Origin: CAVSNH01 sp963729275 | GTDB lineage: Bacteria; Actinomycetota; Acidimicrobiia; Acidimicrobiales; RAAP-2 | Direction of reading: 5' to 3' | Assembly: GCA_963729275.1 (NCBI GenBank) | Contig: CAVSNH010000005.1 | Location: forward strand, 124,001-188,000 | DNA: 64,000 bases | Shown: in pieces, positions 1 through 8,400 of the stretch | How positions within the stretch are numbered: the first letter of the stretch is position 1 | Layout of the letters: each line of letters starts with the position of its first letter | The notes under the pieces: generated by a model | What the model saw: only the letters and a program-made list of their open reading frames with translations | The model's database searches: none | What the model was told of the DNA's origin: nothing | Translations under genes and position numbers: made by a program

Positions 1-42
1 ATCGCCACCGGCACCTTCAGCCTGACTCTCGACGCGGCCTAA
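1..42 (+). CDS. 3' end of an unidentified protein (partial)
   Basis: The first frame reads IATGTFSLTLDAA and then a TAA stop at 40-42, so the window probably opens on the last 13 codons of a gene. The short tail of alternating polar and hydrophobic residues would suit the last beta strand of a secreted protein. Too little is present to assign a family. It lies on the same strand as the phosphate operon. Confidence 0.35.
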   Translation: MATGTFSLTLDAA

Positions 43-90
43 CGGGGACGGGTTTCTCACCCGGGCAGACCAGGGAGCGTGGGAGCTGGA

Positions 91-130
91 GCGAGTCGAA
101 GCAAGTCGGAGCGAGACGGAAGGAAGTCGG
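91..130 (+). promoter_or_regulatory. 10-bp direct-repeat array ahead of the Pst operon (candidate PHO box)
   Basis: Three abutting decamers, GCGAGTCGAA, GCAAGTCGGA and GCGAGACGGA, occupy 91-120, and a fourth copy shifted by two or three bases (AAGTCGG) follows at 124-130. Direct repeats with a helical-turn period are how PhoP/PhoB-family response regulators bind, and this array precedes a phosphate transport operon. The sequence does not closely match the published Streptomyces PHO-box unit, so the assignment is inference. If the site is real, the first gene cannot start at the GTG at 79. Confidence 0.3.
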
Positions 131-135
131 GACAA

Positions 136-3100
136 ATGCAGGGGAGTCGATGGGGGAGGCCGAAGGCGGCCGGACACGACGGGGTGCCGAGAGGGACGTC
201 GTTCGAAAAGCTAGGTGCGGGCAGATACGCATGCACTGACGGCCGCCCTGGCCGCACTGGGCGCACTGGGCGCACTGGGCGCACTGGGCGCACTGTGGTT
301 CGGCTATTCGTCGCGGCCGGTTGCGTCCTCACCACCCTGGCCGCCCTCACGGTGGCCAACCCGCAGGTGGCCGCCGCATCGACCCTCGACGGCGTGGCCA
401 CCATCGCCAGCCCGGGGACTACCACCTACCTCGCCTCCGGCGGGTCGGAGACAGAGTTCACGGTCAGCCTGCCCCCTGAGGCGGCGTGCGATGGCGACAC
501 GGAGAAGGACGGCTACCACGTCTTCAGCTATTTGGTGGAGCCGGGGACCAACGTCACGGGCATCACCTTCCCTGGCAACCTCCCGAACACCGGTGACAAC
601 CAGTACGGCTTTGTCAACAACGCCGGCGGATACTACGGAGCCGCCAACACCGCTCCGAGCACGGGACAGATCATCGAGATCCCCAACGACCTCGAGTTCG
701 GTCCGCTGGTGAGTAACGGCCTGGTGACGCTCGACACCCTCCTCTACCAGGACGGGAACACCTCTGGGCAGTGGGAGGGGGGCCTCGCCTGCACCAACAG
801 CACCGGGACGGTCACCGACTACTGGAACACCGCCGTCACCTTCACGGCCAGCGCAGGCGATCCCAACGGCTTCGTGTGGTCCTCCATCCCCGGCCCGGCC
901 GGCTCGCAGGTCCCGGCCGTCACCTCGGCTGATGCCACGACGTTCACCGAGGGTGCCCACGGAACGTTCACTCCCACCGCCACCGGAACCCCGACCCCGA
1001 CCATCGCCGAGGCGGGCACCTTGCCCAACGGGGTGACCTTCAGCGGAGGCGTCCTGAGTGGCACCGCCACCCAGAGCGGAACCTTCCCCATCACCTTCAC
1101 GGCCAGCAACGGGATCGGCAACCCGGCCGTCCAGAAATTCACCCTCACGGTGAACCCGGCGGCCGGCTCGCCCACCGTGACGGGCGTGGCCCCGGGCAGC
1201 GGGCCGCCGGCCGGCGGGACAAGCGTTTCCGTGACCGGGACCAACTTCACCGGAGCCACCGCCGTCCACTTCGGCACGGTGGCCGGGACCGGCCTCGTGG
1301 TGAACTCGGCCACCTCGATCTCGATCACGTCCCCGGCCGGTACCTCGGGGACGACGGTGAACGTGACGGTGACCACGCCGGTCGGCACCTCCGCCACCAA
1401 CGTGAGCGACGAGTACACCTATAACTCCAAGCCGTCCGTGGCCAGCATCTCGCCGGACGCCGGGCTGCCGGCAGGCGGGACAAGCGTCAGCGTCACCGGA
1501 GCCAACTTCACCGGGGCCACTGCCGTCAACTTCGGTACCACGGCCGGAACCGGCCTCGTGGTGAACTCGGCCACCTCGATCTCGATCACCTCCCCGGCCG
1601 GTACCTCGGGGACGACGGTGGACGTCACGGTGGTCAGCTCGAACGGGACTTCGGCCACCGGTCCGGCGGACAAGTTCACCTACGAAGGCGTTCCCACCGT
1701 GACCGGCGTGAGCCCGAACACCGGGCCGACGACCGGGGGCACCTCCGTCACCGTCACCGGGACGAACTTCACCGACGCCACTGCGGTCAACTTCGGTGCC
1801 ACGGCCGGAACCGGTCTCGTCGTCAACTCGGCCACCTCGATCTCGATCACCTCGCCGCCCGGGACAGCCGGCACCATCGATGTGACCGTGACCACCCCGG
1901 TGGACACGTCGGCGACATCTCCAGCTGACGATTTCACCTACGTGGCCCCGCCGACGGTGACCGGCGTGAGCCCGGGGGCGGGACCGGCCGCCGGGGGCAC
2001 GGCCGTGAGCATCACGGGCACCAACTTCACCGGGGCCACCGCCGTCCACTTCGGCACGGTGGCCGGGACCGGCCTCACCGTCAACTCGGCCACCTCGATC
2101 TCGGTCACCTCGCCGGCCGGTTCGGGCACGGTGAACGTGACCGTGACCACGCCGGGCGGGGGCACGTCGGCCACCTCGGACGCCGACCAGTTCATCTATC
2201 AAGTGGCGCCCACGATCACGTCGGCCGATGCCGCCACCTTCATCGAGGGTCAGTCGAGCTCCTTCACCCCCACGGCAACTGGCAACCCGGCGCCGACCAT
2301 CGCCGAGGCGGGCGCCCTGCCCACCGGCGTGAGCTACTCCGGCACCAAACTGACGGGCACGCCCACCGAGACGGGCACCTTCTCCTCGATCACCTTCACC
2401 GCGTCGAACGGTGTGGCCCCTGAGGCCGTGCAGGATTTCACGCTCCACGTCGTCCTGCCGCCCCTGCTGATCTCGACCACCTCCCTTCCCGCCGGGACGG
2501 TGGGGGTGCCCTACTCGGCTGATCTGACGGCCACCGGTGGCGTTCCTCCCTACACCTGGTCGGTGAGCACGGGATCCCTGCCCGCCGGCCTGAACCTGAA
2601 CTCCACCACCGGGGCCATCACCGGCACGCCGTCCTCGCCGACATCGGCGAGCTTCGGGGTCACCGTGACCGACACACAGCCCGTCCAGACCGTCGCCACC
2701 CTGTCGATCGTGGTGGCCGTGGCCAACACCGGGTCGGCAACGCTTCCCGCACCCGCCGCCGGCATCGCCGCATTGCCCGGCGGTGACGGATATTGGGTGA
2801 CCGACTCGGCCGGCGACGTGACCAACCACGGGGCCGCGGCCAACTACGGCTCGCTCACCGGGCTTCCTCTCAACGCGCCCATCGTCCACATCGTGGCCAC
2901 CGCCAACGGGCTGGGATACTGGCTGGTCGGGGCCGACGGCGGGGTGTTCGCCTTCGGTGACGCGCCCTTCTACGGGTCGATGGCCAGCACCCACCTCAAC
3001 GCCCCCGTGGTCGACATCGTCCCCACGCCCGACGGGTTGGGCTACTGGCTGATCGCGGCCGACGGCGGCGTCTTCGCCCTCGGTGACGCGGCCTTCTATG

Positions 3101-3480
3101 GCTCGATGGGCGGGGTGCACCTCAATGCCCCCGTGGTCGGCGGCGGCGTCGATCCCGCCACCGGCGGCTACTGGCTGGTGGCGGCGGACGGGGGTGTCTT
3201 CTCCTTCGACGCACCGTTCTTCGGCTCGACGGGCTCGCTCGTCCTCAGCCGGCCGGTGGTCGGGATAGCGATCGCTTCCAACGGCAGCGGCTACTGGCTG
3301 GCGGCCTCGGACGGGGGCGTGTTCGCCTTCAACGTGCCCTTCGCAGGATCGGGGGTAGGCATCCCCGGTGCCGCACCCATCGTCGGTATCGCGACCAGCG
3401 GGTCGAGCGGTGGCTACTGGCTCGTCGGGGCGGCGGGCGGGGTCTACTCCTTTGGCGCTCCCTTCTACGGTTCGGGATGA
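136..3480 (+). CDS. Secreted multidomain IPT/TIG and beta-propeller protein, first gene of the Pst operon
   Basis: This is a large exported protein of about 1,114 residues. From the N-terminus it has a basic stretch with GRT repeats and a hydrophobic signal segment ending in VAAAS. A roughly 170-residue domain shared with the genes at 3477 and 11177 follows. Next are a putative Ig-like domain, about four IPT/TIG repeats (each with TGTNFTGATAV-like and NSATSISITSPAG-like strands), and two more putative Ig-like domains. About six C-terminal repeats carry YWLV...DGGVF..GDAPFYGS and probably form a beta-propeller. It probably works outside the membrane in binding or adhesion. I chose ATG 136 because AGGAAG sits 9 bases upstream; GTG 79 is possible, and GTG 295 would give a normal-length signal peptide. 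Its stop overlaps the next start, so it belongs to the operon. Confidence 0.75.
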   Translation: MQGSRWGRPKAAGHDGVPRGTSFEKLGAGRYACTDGRPGRTGRTGRTGRTGRTVVRLFVAAGCVLTTLAALTVANPQVAAASTLDGVATIASPGTTTYLASGGSETEFTVSLPPEAACDGDTEKDGYHVFSYLVEPGTNVTGITFPGNLPNTGDNQYGFVNNAGGYYGAANTAPSTGQIIEIPNDLEFGPLVSNGLVTLDTLLYQDGNTSGQWEGGLACTNSTGTVTDYWNTAVTFTASAGDPNGFVWSSIPGPAGSQVPAVTSADATTFTEGAHGTFTPTATGTPTPTIAEAGTLPNGVTFSGGVLSGTATQSGTFPITFTASNGIGNPAVQKFTLTVNPAAGSPTVTGVAPGSGPPAGGTSVSVTGTNFTGATAVHFGTVAGTGLVVNSATSISITSPAGTSGTTVNVTVTTPVGTSATNVSDEYTYNSKPSVASISPDAGLPAGGTSVSVTGANFTGATAVNFGTTAGTGLVVNSATSISITSPAGTSGTTVDVTVVSSNGTSATGPADKFTYEGVPTVTGVSPNTGPTTGGTSVTVTGTNFTDATAVNFGATAGTGLVVNSATSISITSPPGTAGTIDVTVTTPVDTSATSPADDFTYVAPPTVTGVSPGAGPAAGGTAVSITGTNFTGATAVHFGTVAGTGLTVNSATSISVTSPAGSGTVNVTVTTPGGGTSATSDADQFIYQVAPTITSADAATFIEGQSSSFTPTATGNPAPTIAEAGALPTGVSYSGTKLTGTPTETGTFSSITFTASNGVAPEAVQDFTLHVVLPPLLISTTSLPAGTVGVPYSADLTATGGVPPYTWSVSTGSLPAGLNLNSTTGAITGTPSSPTSASFGVTVTDTQPVQTVATLSIVVAVANTGSATLPAPAAGIAALPGGDGYWVTDSAGDVTNHGAAANYGSLTGLPLNAPIVHIVATANGLGYWLVGADGGVFAFGDAPFYGSMASTHLNAPVVDIVPTPDGLGYWLIAADGGVFALGDAAFYGSMGGVHLNAPVVGGGVDPATGGYWLVAADGGVFSFDAPFFGSTGSLVLSRPVVGIAIASNGSGYWLAASDGGVFAFNVPFAGSGVGIPGAAPIVGIATSGSSGGYWLVGAAGGVYSFGAPFYGSG
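254..295 (+). repeat. 9-bp tandem repeat GCACTGGGC, four perfect copies
   Basis: Four identical copies lie at 254-289, followed by a partial copy. If the downstream gene starts upstream of the array, it encodes Gly-Arg-Thr triplets just before the hydrophobic signal segment. Unit-length changes would keep the frame and only lengthen or shorten a basic N-terminal stretch. A GTG at 295 directly after the array is an alternative start. Confidence 0.8.
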
Positions 3481-4394
3481 GCGGGCGCCGAGGACCGATC
3501 ATCGCCGTGCTGGCGGCTGCCTCTGCCTGTGTCAGCGCCGCGGCCCTTCTCGGGGCCGCGGCGGTTGTCGCGTCGAGCCCGGCCGATGCCGCCGTCGTCA
3601 CCAACCGCCAGGCCATCGTCCAACCGGGCACTCTGACGCCGCTCCGAGGCGGCGGGTCGGCCACGCCGTACGGCATCGCCCTGCCCGCCGGCGCATCCTG
3701 CCCCGGTGACACGGCCCACGATCAGTACCGCGTCTACAGCTACCTGATCCCGGCCGGGGTGGCCCTCAGCTCGGTGAGCTACAAGGGCGACCTACCGCAC
3801 CGCTACTACGGGTTCATCGCCTACGGGGCCTATTTCGGCGCCGTCAACACGGCCGAGGGGACGGGTCAGATCATCGGCATCCCACCGGCCTTCACCTTCT
3901 CCCGCCTGACGCCCTCGGAGCTGTTCAACGGTGGGACGACCTCCTCGGCGACATGGGAGGGCGGCATCGCCTGCGTGAACCCGCACGGTGTCGCGACCGA
4001 CGCCTGGAACACGCAATTCCGATTCGTGCGCGACGCCAAGGATCCCGGCGGCTTCCGGTGGACGGCCGAGGATGCCGGGTCGGTGTCCTCGGGGGGCGGC
4101 AATTCGTGGCTGTGGATCGGCGCCGGCCTCATCGCCCTCTCGGTCCTGAGCGCAGTGATCCTGTTGTTGCTCCTGCAACGGAGAGGCGCCCGGGGGACCG
4201 ACCCCCGGGGCGGCGAGGGTCGTGACGGTGGCGGAGGTGCGGACGGGGACGGGGACGGGGTGGCTCCCTCCGGCGGTCCTTCCACCGATGCGGAGCGCCC
4301 CGAGACCGACGACCATGACTCGCTCGACACCGCCACCGAGCCGTCCGATGGTCACGCCTCTGGTCCGGCCCCCGTCTCGACCAGCCGGCGTTAG
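3477..4394 (+). CDS. Membrane-anchored secreted protein, paralogue of the flanking Pst-operon proteins
   Basis: This is a 305-residue protein with a signal segment (AVLAAASACVSAAALLGAAAV) and a domain matching the N-terminal domain of the preceding protein. Shared landmarks are a GGS...P opening, YSYLIPAG, YYGFI, GTGQI, a WEGGIACVN motif and DPGGFRWT. A single transmembrane helix follows near residues 212-236, and then an Asp/Gly/Pro-rich tail of about 65 residues expected on the cytoplasmic side. Its ATG overlaps the previous stop (ATGA), and pstC starts 8 bases after its end, so co-expression with the transporter is very likely. The function is unknown. Two conserved cysteines, in the ASCPGD and IACVN contexts, could form a disulfide. 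Confidence 0.8.
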   Translation: MSGRRGPIIAVLAAASACVSAAALLGAAAVVASSPADAAVVTNRQAIVQPGTLTPLRGGGSATPYGIALPAGASCPGDTAHDQYRVYSYLIPAGVALSSVSYKGDLPHRYYGFIAYGAYFGAVNTAEGTGQIIGIPPAFTFSRLTPSELFNGGTTSSATWEGGIACVNPHGVATDAWNTQFRFVRDAKDPGGFRWTAEDAGSVSSGGGNSWLWIGAGLIALSVLSAVILLLLLQRRGARGTDPRGGEGRDGGGGADGDGDGVAPSGGPSTDAERPETDDHDSLDTATEPSDGHASGPAPVSTSRR

Positions 4395-4402
4395 GGCCGA
4401 AA

Positions 4403-5431
4403 ATGACGACCTACCTCCCACCGAGGACGCTGCTCGACCGGTCCGACGCGCCCAAGCAGACGCGCCGCGAGGTGAGTACTCGAACGGTAGGGGCCGACCG
4501 GGTCTTCCTCGGGCTTACCCGTACGAGCGCGTTGGTGGTGCTGGGGGTCATCACCGCGGTTGGCGTGTTCCTGGCCATCCAGGCCGCGCCCGCCTTGCGC
4601 TCGGCCAAGTTCTCCTTCCTCACCACTCAGGCGTGGGAGCCGGACGTCCACCACTTCGGTATCGCCGGGATCATGGTCGGCACTCTGCTCATCGCCGTCG
4701 AGGCCGTGATCATCTCCCTCCCGGTCGCCCTGGGGCTCGCCTTGTTCATCACCGAGGTGGCTCCGGCCCGGATCCGCCGAACGCTGGTGTCACTCGTCGA
4801 CCTCATGGCCGCCGTTCCGAGCGTGGTCTACGGCCTGTGGGCGCTCGAGTTCCTCGAGGGTCGAACGGTGGGACTGGCTCGCTGGATCTCGACATGGTTC
4901 GGTTGGATCCCGATCTTCAAGGTGACCGGTGGCAGCCCGTCCAACCCGGTGCAGTCCGGCACCCTCTACTCCGCCTCGACCTTCATCGTGGGGATCGCCG
5001 TCTCCCTCATGGTCATCCCCATCCTGTGCTCGGTGATGCGCGAGTCCTTCTCCCAGGCTCCGCTCGGGGAGCGGGAGGGCGCCTACGCCCTCGGCGCCAC
5101 CCGGTGGGGCATGATCCGCTCGGTTGTCCTGCCCTTCGGGCGGGGCGGCATCGTCGGCGGCACGATGCTCGGACTGGGCCGGGCGCTCGGCGAGACCATC
5201 GTCGTGCTCCTCATCATCTCTCCCGTCTTCGACATCAACCTGCACATCCTGCAGGCGGGCGGCAACTCCGTCTCCGCCCTCATCGCCACCCAGGCCAACG
5301 AGTCCTCGGCCTTCGGGACCTCGGCCCTCATGGCCGCCGGTCTCTCCCTCTTCGCTGTGACCATGGTGGTCAACTTCGGCGCCTCGATGGTCGTCTCGCG
5401 GTCGCGCTCGGGCGCAGAGAGTGAAGTCTGA
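4403..5431 (+). CDS. pstC: Phosphate ABC transporter permease PstC
   Basis: This is one of the two membrane subunits that move phosphate through the Pst ABC importer. It has 342 residues, with a first membrane helix near residues 42-62 and about five more. The EAA loop that docks the ATPase reads EGAYALGATRWGMIRSVVLP, followed by LGLGRALGET, both typical of PstC. The loop around residues 150-185 (RWISTWFGWIPIF...) is longer than in small homologues. pstA begins 18 bases downstream. The start codon is supported by its position just after the preceding gene. Confidence 0.95.
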   Translation: MTTYLPPRTLLDRSDAPKQTRREVSTRTVGADRVFLGLTRTSALVVLGVITAVGVFLAIQAAPALRSAKFSFLTTQAWEPDVHHFGIAGIMVGTLLIAVEAVIISLPVALGLALFITEVAPARIRRTLVSLVDLMAAVPSVVYGLWALEFLEGRTVGLARWISTWFGWIPIFKVTGGSPSNPVQSGTLYSASTFIVGIAVSLMVIPILCSVMRESFSQAPLGEREGAYALGATRWGMIRSVVLPFGRGGIVGGTMLGLGRALGETIVVLLIISPVFDINLHILQAGGNSVSALIATQANESSAFGTSALMAAGLSLFAVTMVVNFGASMVVSRSRSGAESEV

Positions 5432-5449
5432 GATGGCGGGAGGCGAGCG

Positions 5450-6700
5450 ATGACCCTCGTCGAGGAACCCCCGGCGGTCATTCCCGGCGCTCGAGGCCGA
5501 ACGACCGAAGGAGCGGCCTCCGGCCGGCCACCGGGCGACGAGGCCGAGCTCGACAGCTGGGCGCGTCCCCTCCAGGCCCGTCGGAAGATCGGCGGCCTCC
5601 AGTTCTCGCCGTTCAACCTGATCGGCGCGGCCGTGGCCGGCGGCTGCGGGGCGCTCCTCCTCGCCCGCCTCACCGCCCTCGAGGGGGTCTTCGGGATCGT
5701 GCTGGTCGGCTACGTGCTCTTCGTCGTCGCCTACGGGGTGCTCGTCTCGTTGAGCGACGACCGGCCGGCGGTCACCGACGCGGTGGTGACCGTGCTCATG
5801 GCCACTTGCGCGGTGCTGGCCTTTGGCGCCTTGGCGGTGGTCATCGGGTTCACCGTGGCCCGAGGGTGGCGGGCCCTCGGGCACTCGAACTTCTACACGG
5901 AAGACATGTCGACCGCCGGGCCACTGGCCTCGCTGAAGAAGGGCGGCATGATCCACGCGCTGGTCGGCACGCTGTGGATGGTGGGCATCGCCGTAGTCCT
6001 GACCGTCCCCGTCGGGCTGGTCGCCGCCGTCTATCTCGACGTGACCCGCAGCCGGCCCGCCCGATTCTTCCGAACCGTGGTCGAGGCCATGACCGCGCTG
6101 CCGAGCATCCTCGCCGGGCTGTTCATCTTCTCGTCGTTCATCCTGCTCTTCGGCTTCGGCCGCTCGGGCCTGGCCGCCGCGCTTGCCCTCAGCGTGATGA
6201 TGCTGCCCTACATCATCCGGGCTGCCGACTTGTCGCTGCGCCTGGTGCCCGGCAACCTGCGCGAGGCCGCCGCCGCCCTCGGGGCGCCCCGCTGGCGGAC
6301 CGAGATGCAGGTCGTCGTGCCCACGGCCCGCTCGGGACTCGCCACCGCCATCATCCTCGGGATCGCCCGGGCCATCGGCGAGGCGTCACCGGTGCTGCTC
6401 ACCGCCGGGTTCACCAGCTATCTCAACGTCAATCCGCTGAACGGGGCGATGGTCTCGCTCCCCCTCGAGGCGCTCAAGCTGGTGCAGACCGGCGTGCCGA
6501 ACTACATCACGCGAGCCTTCGCCTGCGCCACGGTGCTGCTGGTGGTGGTCATCGTCCTCTTCCTCCTGGCCCGTCGCATCGGCGGGTGGGGCCCTGGTCA
6601 CCTCTCGCCTCGGGCGGCACGGCGGGCCGAGCGCGAGTCGCGTCGCGACCGGGCACGGCTCGCCCGCCTGGCCGCCGATGTCGGGGGAGCGACCTCGTGA
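5450..6700 (+). CDS. pstA: Phosphate ABC transporter permease PstA
   Basis: This is the second permease subunit, 416 residues, and longer than most PstA proteins. It has an extra polar N-terminus of about 65 residues, then two helices near 67-100, before the canonical core. The core carries an EAA loop (REAAAALGAPRWRTEMQVVV) and the GIARAIGEASPVLLTAGF segment characteristic of PstA. The C-terminal tail is Arg/Ala-rich and probably cytoplasmic. A GGCGAG element lies just upstream of ATG 5450. Its last codons overlap the GTG of pstS, so translation is probably coupled. Confidence 0.95.
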   Translation: MTLVEEPPAVIPGARGRTTEGAASGRPPGDEAELDSWARPLQARRKIGGLQFSPFNLIGAAVAGGCGALLLARLTALEGVFGIVLVGYVLFVVAYGVLVSLSDDRPAVTDAVVTVLMATCAVLAFGALAVVIGFTVARGWRALGHSNFYTEDMSTAGPLASLKKGGMIHALVGTLWMVGIAVVLTVPVGLVAAVYLDVTRSRPARFFRTVVEAMTALPSILAGLFIFSSFILLFGFGRSGLAAALALSVMMLPYIIRAADLSLRLVPGNLREAAAALGAPRWRTEMQVVVPTARSGLATAIILGIARAIGEASPVLLTAGFTSYLNVNPLNGAMVSLPLEALKLVQTGVPNYITRAFACATVLLVVVIVLFLLARRIGGWGPGHLSPRAARRAERESRRDRARLARLAADVGGATS

Positions 6701-8400
6701 GCCGGCTGGCCCGGGTCGCCGTCGCCTTCGTCGCGCTGGCGACCATGTTCATCGGGATCGTCGCGTTCGGCGGGCCGATCGGTGCCACGGCCTACGTACC
6801 CATCTCCGGTGAGGGCTCGTCGTGGTCGGCCGGGGCCATCGACCAGTGGATCGCCGACGAGCAGTCCGCGGGCATGCGGGTCAACTTCACGGCCAACGGT
6901 TCGACCCAGGGCCGCCTCGACTGGATCAACGGCCTCACCGACTTCGCCGCGTCGGACATCCCCTTCCAGACCGACCCGCAGGACGGCTCCGCGCCCGAGC
7001 ACCCGCGACCCGGCAGCTACGCCTACATGCCGATCACGGCGGGCGGGACGGTGTTCATGTACAACCTCAGGATCAACGGCCAGCAGGTCACCAACCTGCG
7101 CCTGTCCGGCGAGAACATCGCCAAGATCTTCACCGGGCAGATCACCAACTGGGACGACCCGGCCATCGCCGCCGACAACCCGGCCCTCAAGCTCCCCAAC
7201 CAGACCATCGTGCCGGTGGTGCGATCCGACGGGGCCGGGTCCAGCTACCAGCTCTCCGCCTGGATGATCAGCCAGTACCCGTCGATCTGGAACGCCTACT
7301 GCCAGTCGAGCGGGCGGGCGCCGGCCTGCGGAGCAACCTCGTTCTGGCCGACCGTGGCCGGGTCCTCGATGATCGCCCAGAACGGTGACCTCGGGGTTTC
7401 CTCGTACGTGTCGCAGAGCTACGCCGCCGGCTCCATCGGCTACGTGAACTACTACTACGCGCTCACCACCAACTTCCCGGTGGCGTTGATGCTCAATTCC
7501 GCCGGCTACTACACCGAGCCCACCCCTCAGAACGTTGCCGTCTCGTTGCTGTCTGCCCAGGTCGACACGACGGACGTCAACAACCCCGCCCTCTACCTCA
7601 CGCAGAAGCTGCAGGGGGTCTACACCGATCCCGACCCACGGACCTATCCGCTGTCCGCCTACAGCTACCTGATCCTCCCCACCACCGTTTCCGGCCAGTT
7701 CAACACGGCGAAAGGTGCCACGTTGGCCGCCTTCTCCTATTACGCCATGTGCGCGGGCCAGCAACAGGTCTCGGTCCTCGGCTACTCACCGTTACCCATC
7801 AACCTGGTGGAGGCCGGCTTCGCCCAGATCGCCAAGATCCCCGGCGCGGTCGTCCAGAACATCAACATCGCGGGTTGCGACAACCCGACCTTCGACCCCG
7901 CCACGGGAGCGAACCTCCTGGCCGTCACGGCGCCCTATCCTCCGGCCTGCGACAAGCAGGGCCCGACCCAATGCGTGAACGGGACGGGGGGAGCGGCGGC
8001 CTCGACGGACGTGACCGGCAACGCGTCGGCCGGGGTCACCAACACGGGTGCGACGTCGGCCACGGGGATCACTACGTCCGGGGCCGGAACGGCGGCGACG
8101 AGCGGGACGGCGGCGGTCGGTCCGGGGGCGTCCACCTGTAGCGCATCGGCAACCAGCGCGAGACCCTCCGGCTCGTCGACGTCGTCGACGACGGCAAGCA
8201 CCGACTGCTCCCGTTCGAAAGCCGCGCCGCCGCTCGGGGCCCCGAGTCCGATCACCGACACGCTGGCCGTCAACACCGGATGGGGCTCGGTCCAGTCGGC
8301 GCTGGCGCTGGCCGTGGCGGGCCTACTCCTGCTCATCGCGCTCCCCGCCCTGTTCGTCCGATGGCTCGGCCGTCGTCGTGCCCGGAGATCGTTGCCGTGA
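6697..8400 (+). CDS. pstS: Phosphate-binding protein PstS with a C-terminal membrane anchor
   Basis: This 567-residue extracytoplasmic receptor should deliver phosphate to PstCA. GTG 6697 overlaps the pstA stop (GTGA) and has a GGGGGAG ribosome site. A signal helix is followed by PstS signatures: YVPISGEGSSWSAGAIDQW, FTANGSTQGRLDW, DFAASDIPF, LSGENIAKIFTGQITNWDDP and RSDGAGSSYQLSAW. After residue 420 comes a long Ala/Gly/Ser/Thr-rich linker, then a transmembrane helix near 530-550 with an Arg-rich end. Actinobacterial PstS proteins are usually lipoproteins; this one has no lipobox and appears to be held by the C-terminal helix instead, as several neighbours are. Confidence 0.92.
   Translation: MSRLARVAVAFVALATMFIGIVAFGGPIGATAYVPISGEGSSWSAGAIDQWIADEQSAGMRVNFTANGSTQGRLDWINGLTDFAASDIPFQTDPQDGSAPEHPRPGSYAYMPITAGGTVFMYNLRINGQQVTNLRLSGENIAKIFTGQITNWDDPAIAADNPALKLPNQTIVPVVRSDGAGSSYQLSAWMISQYPSIWNAYCQSSGRAPACGATSFWPTVAGSSMIAQNGDLGVSSYVSQSYAAGSIGYVNYYYALTTNFPVALMLNSAGYYTEPTPQNVAVSLLSAQVDTTDVNNPALYLTQKLQGVYTDPDPRTYPLSAYSYLILPTTVSGQFNTAKGATLAAFSYYAMCAGQQQVSVLGYSPLPINLVEAGFAQIAKIPGAVVQNINIAGCDNPTFDPATGANLLAVTAPYPPACDKQGPTQCVNGTGGAAASTDVTGNASAGVTNTGATSATGITTSGAGTAATSGTAAVGPGASTCSASATSARPSGSSTSSTTASTDCSRSKAAPPLGAPSPITDTLAVNTGWGSVQSALALAVAGLLLLIALPALFVRWLGRRRARRSLP

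Noticed and set aside
304..3120. Very long open frame on the minus strand opposite the IPT/TIG gene
   Set aside because: It is rich in Arg, Gly and His with no domain, and high GC content keeps the antisense of repetitive Thr/Ser/Val codons free of stops. The plus strand has clear repeat domains.
5806..6696. pstS frame extended upstream through pstA
   Set aside because: The extension is a shadow of pstA in another frame. A GTGA overlap with a GGGGGAG site at 6697 and a signal peptide give a normal start.
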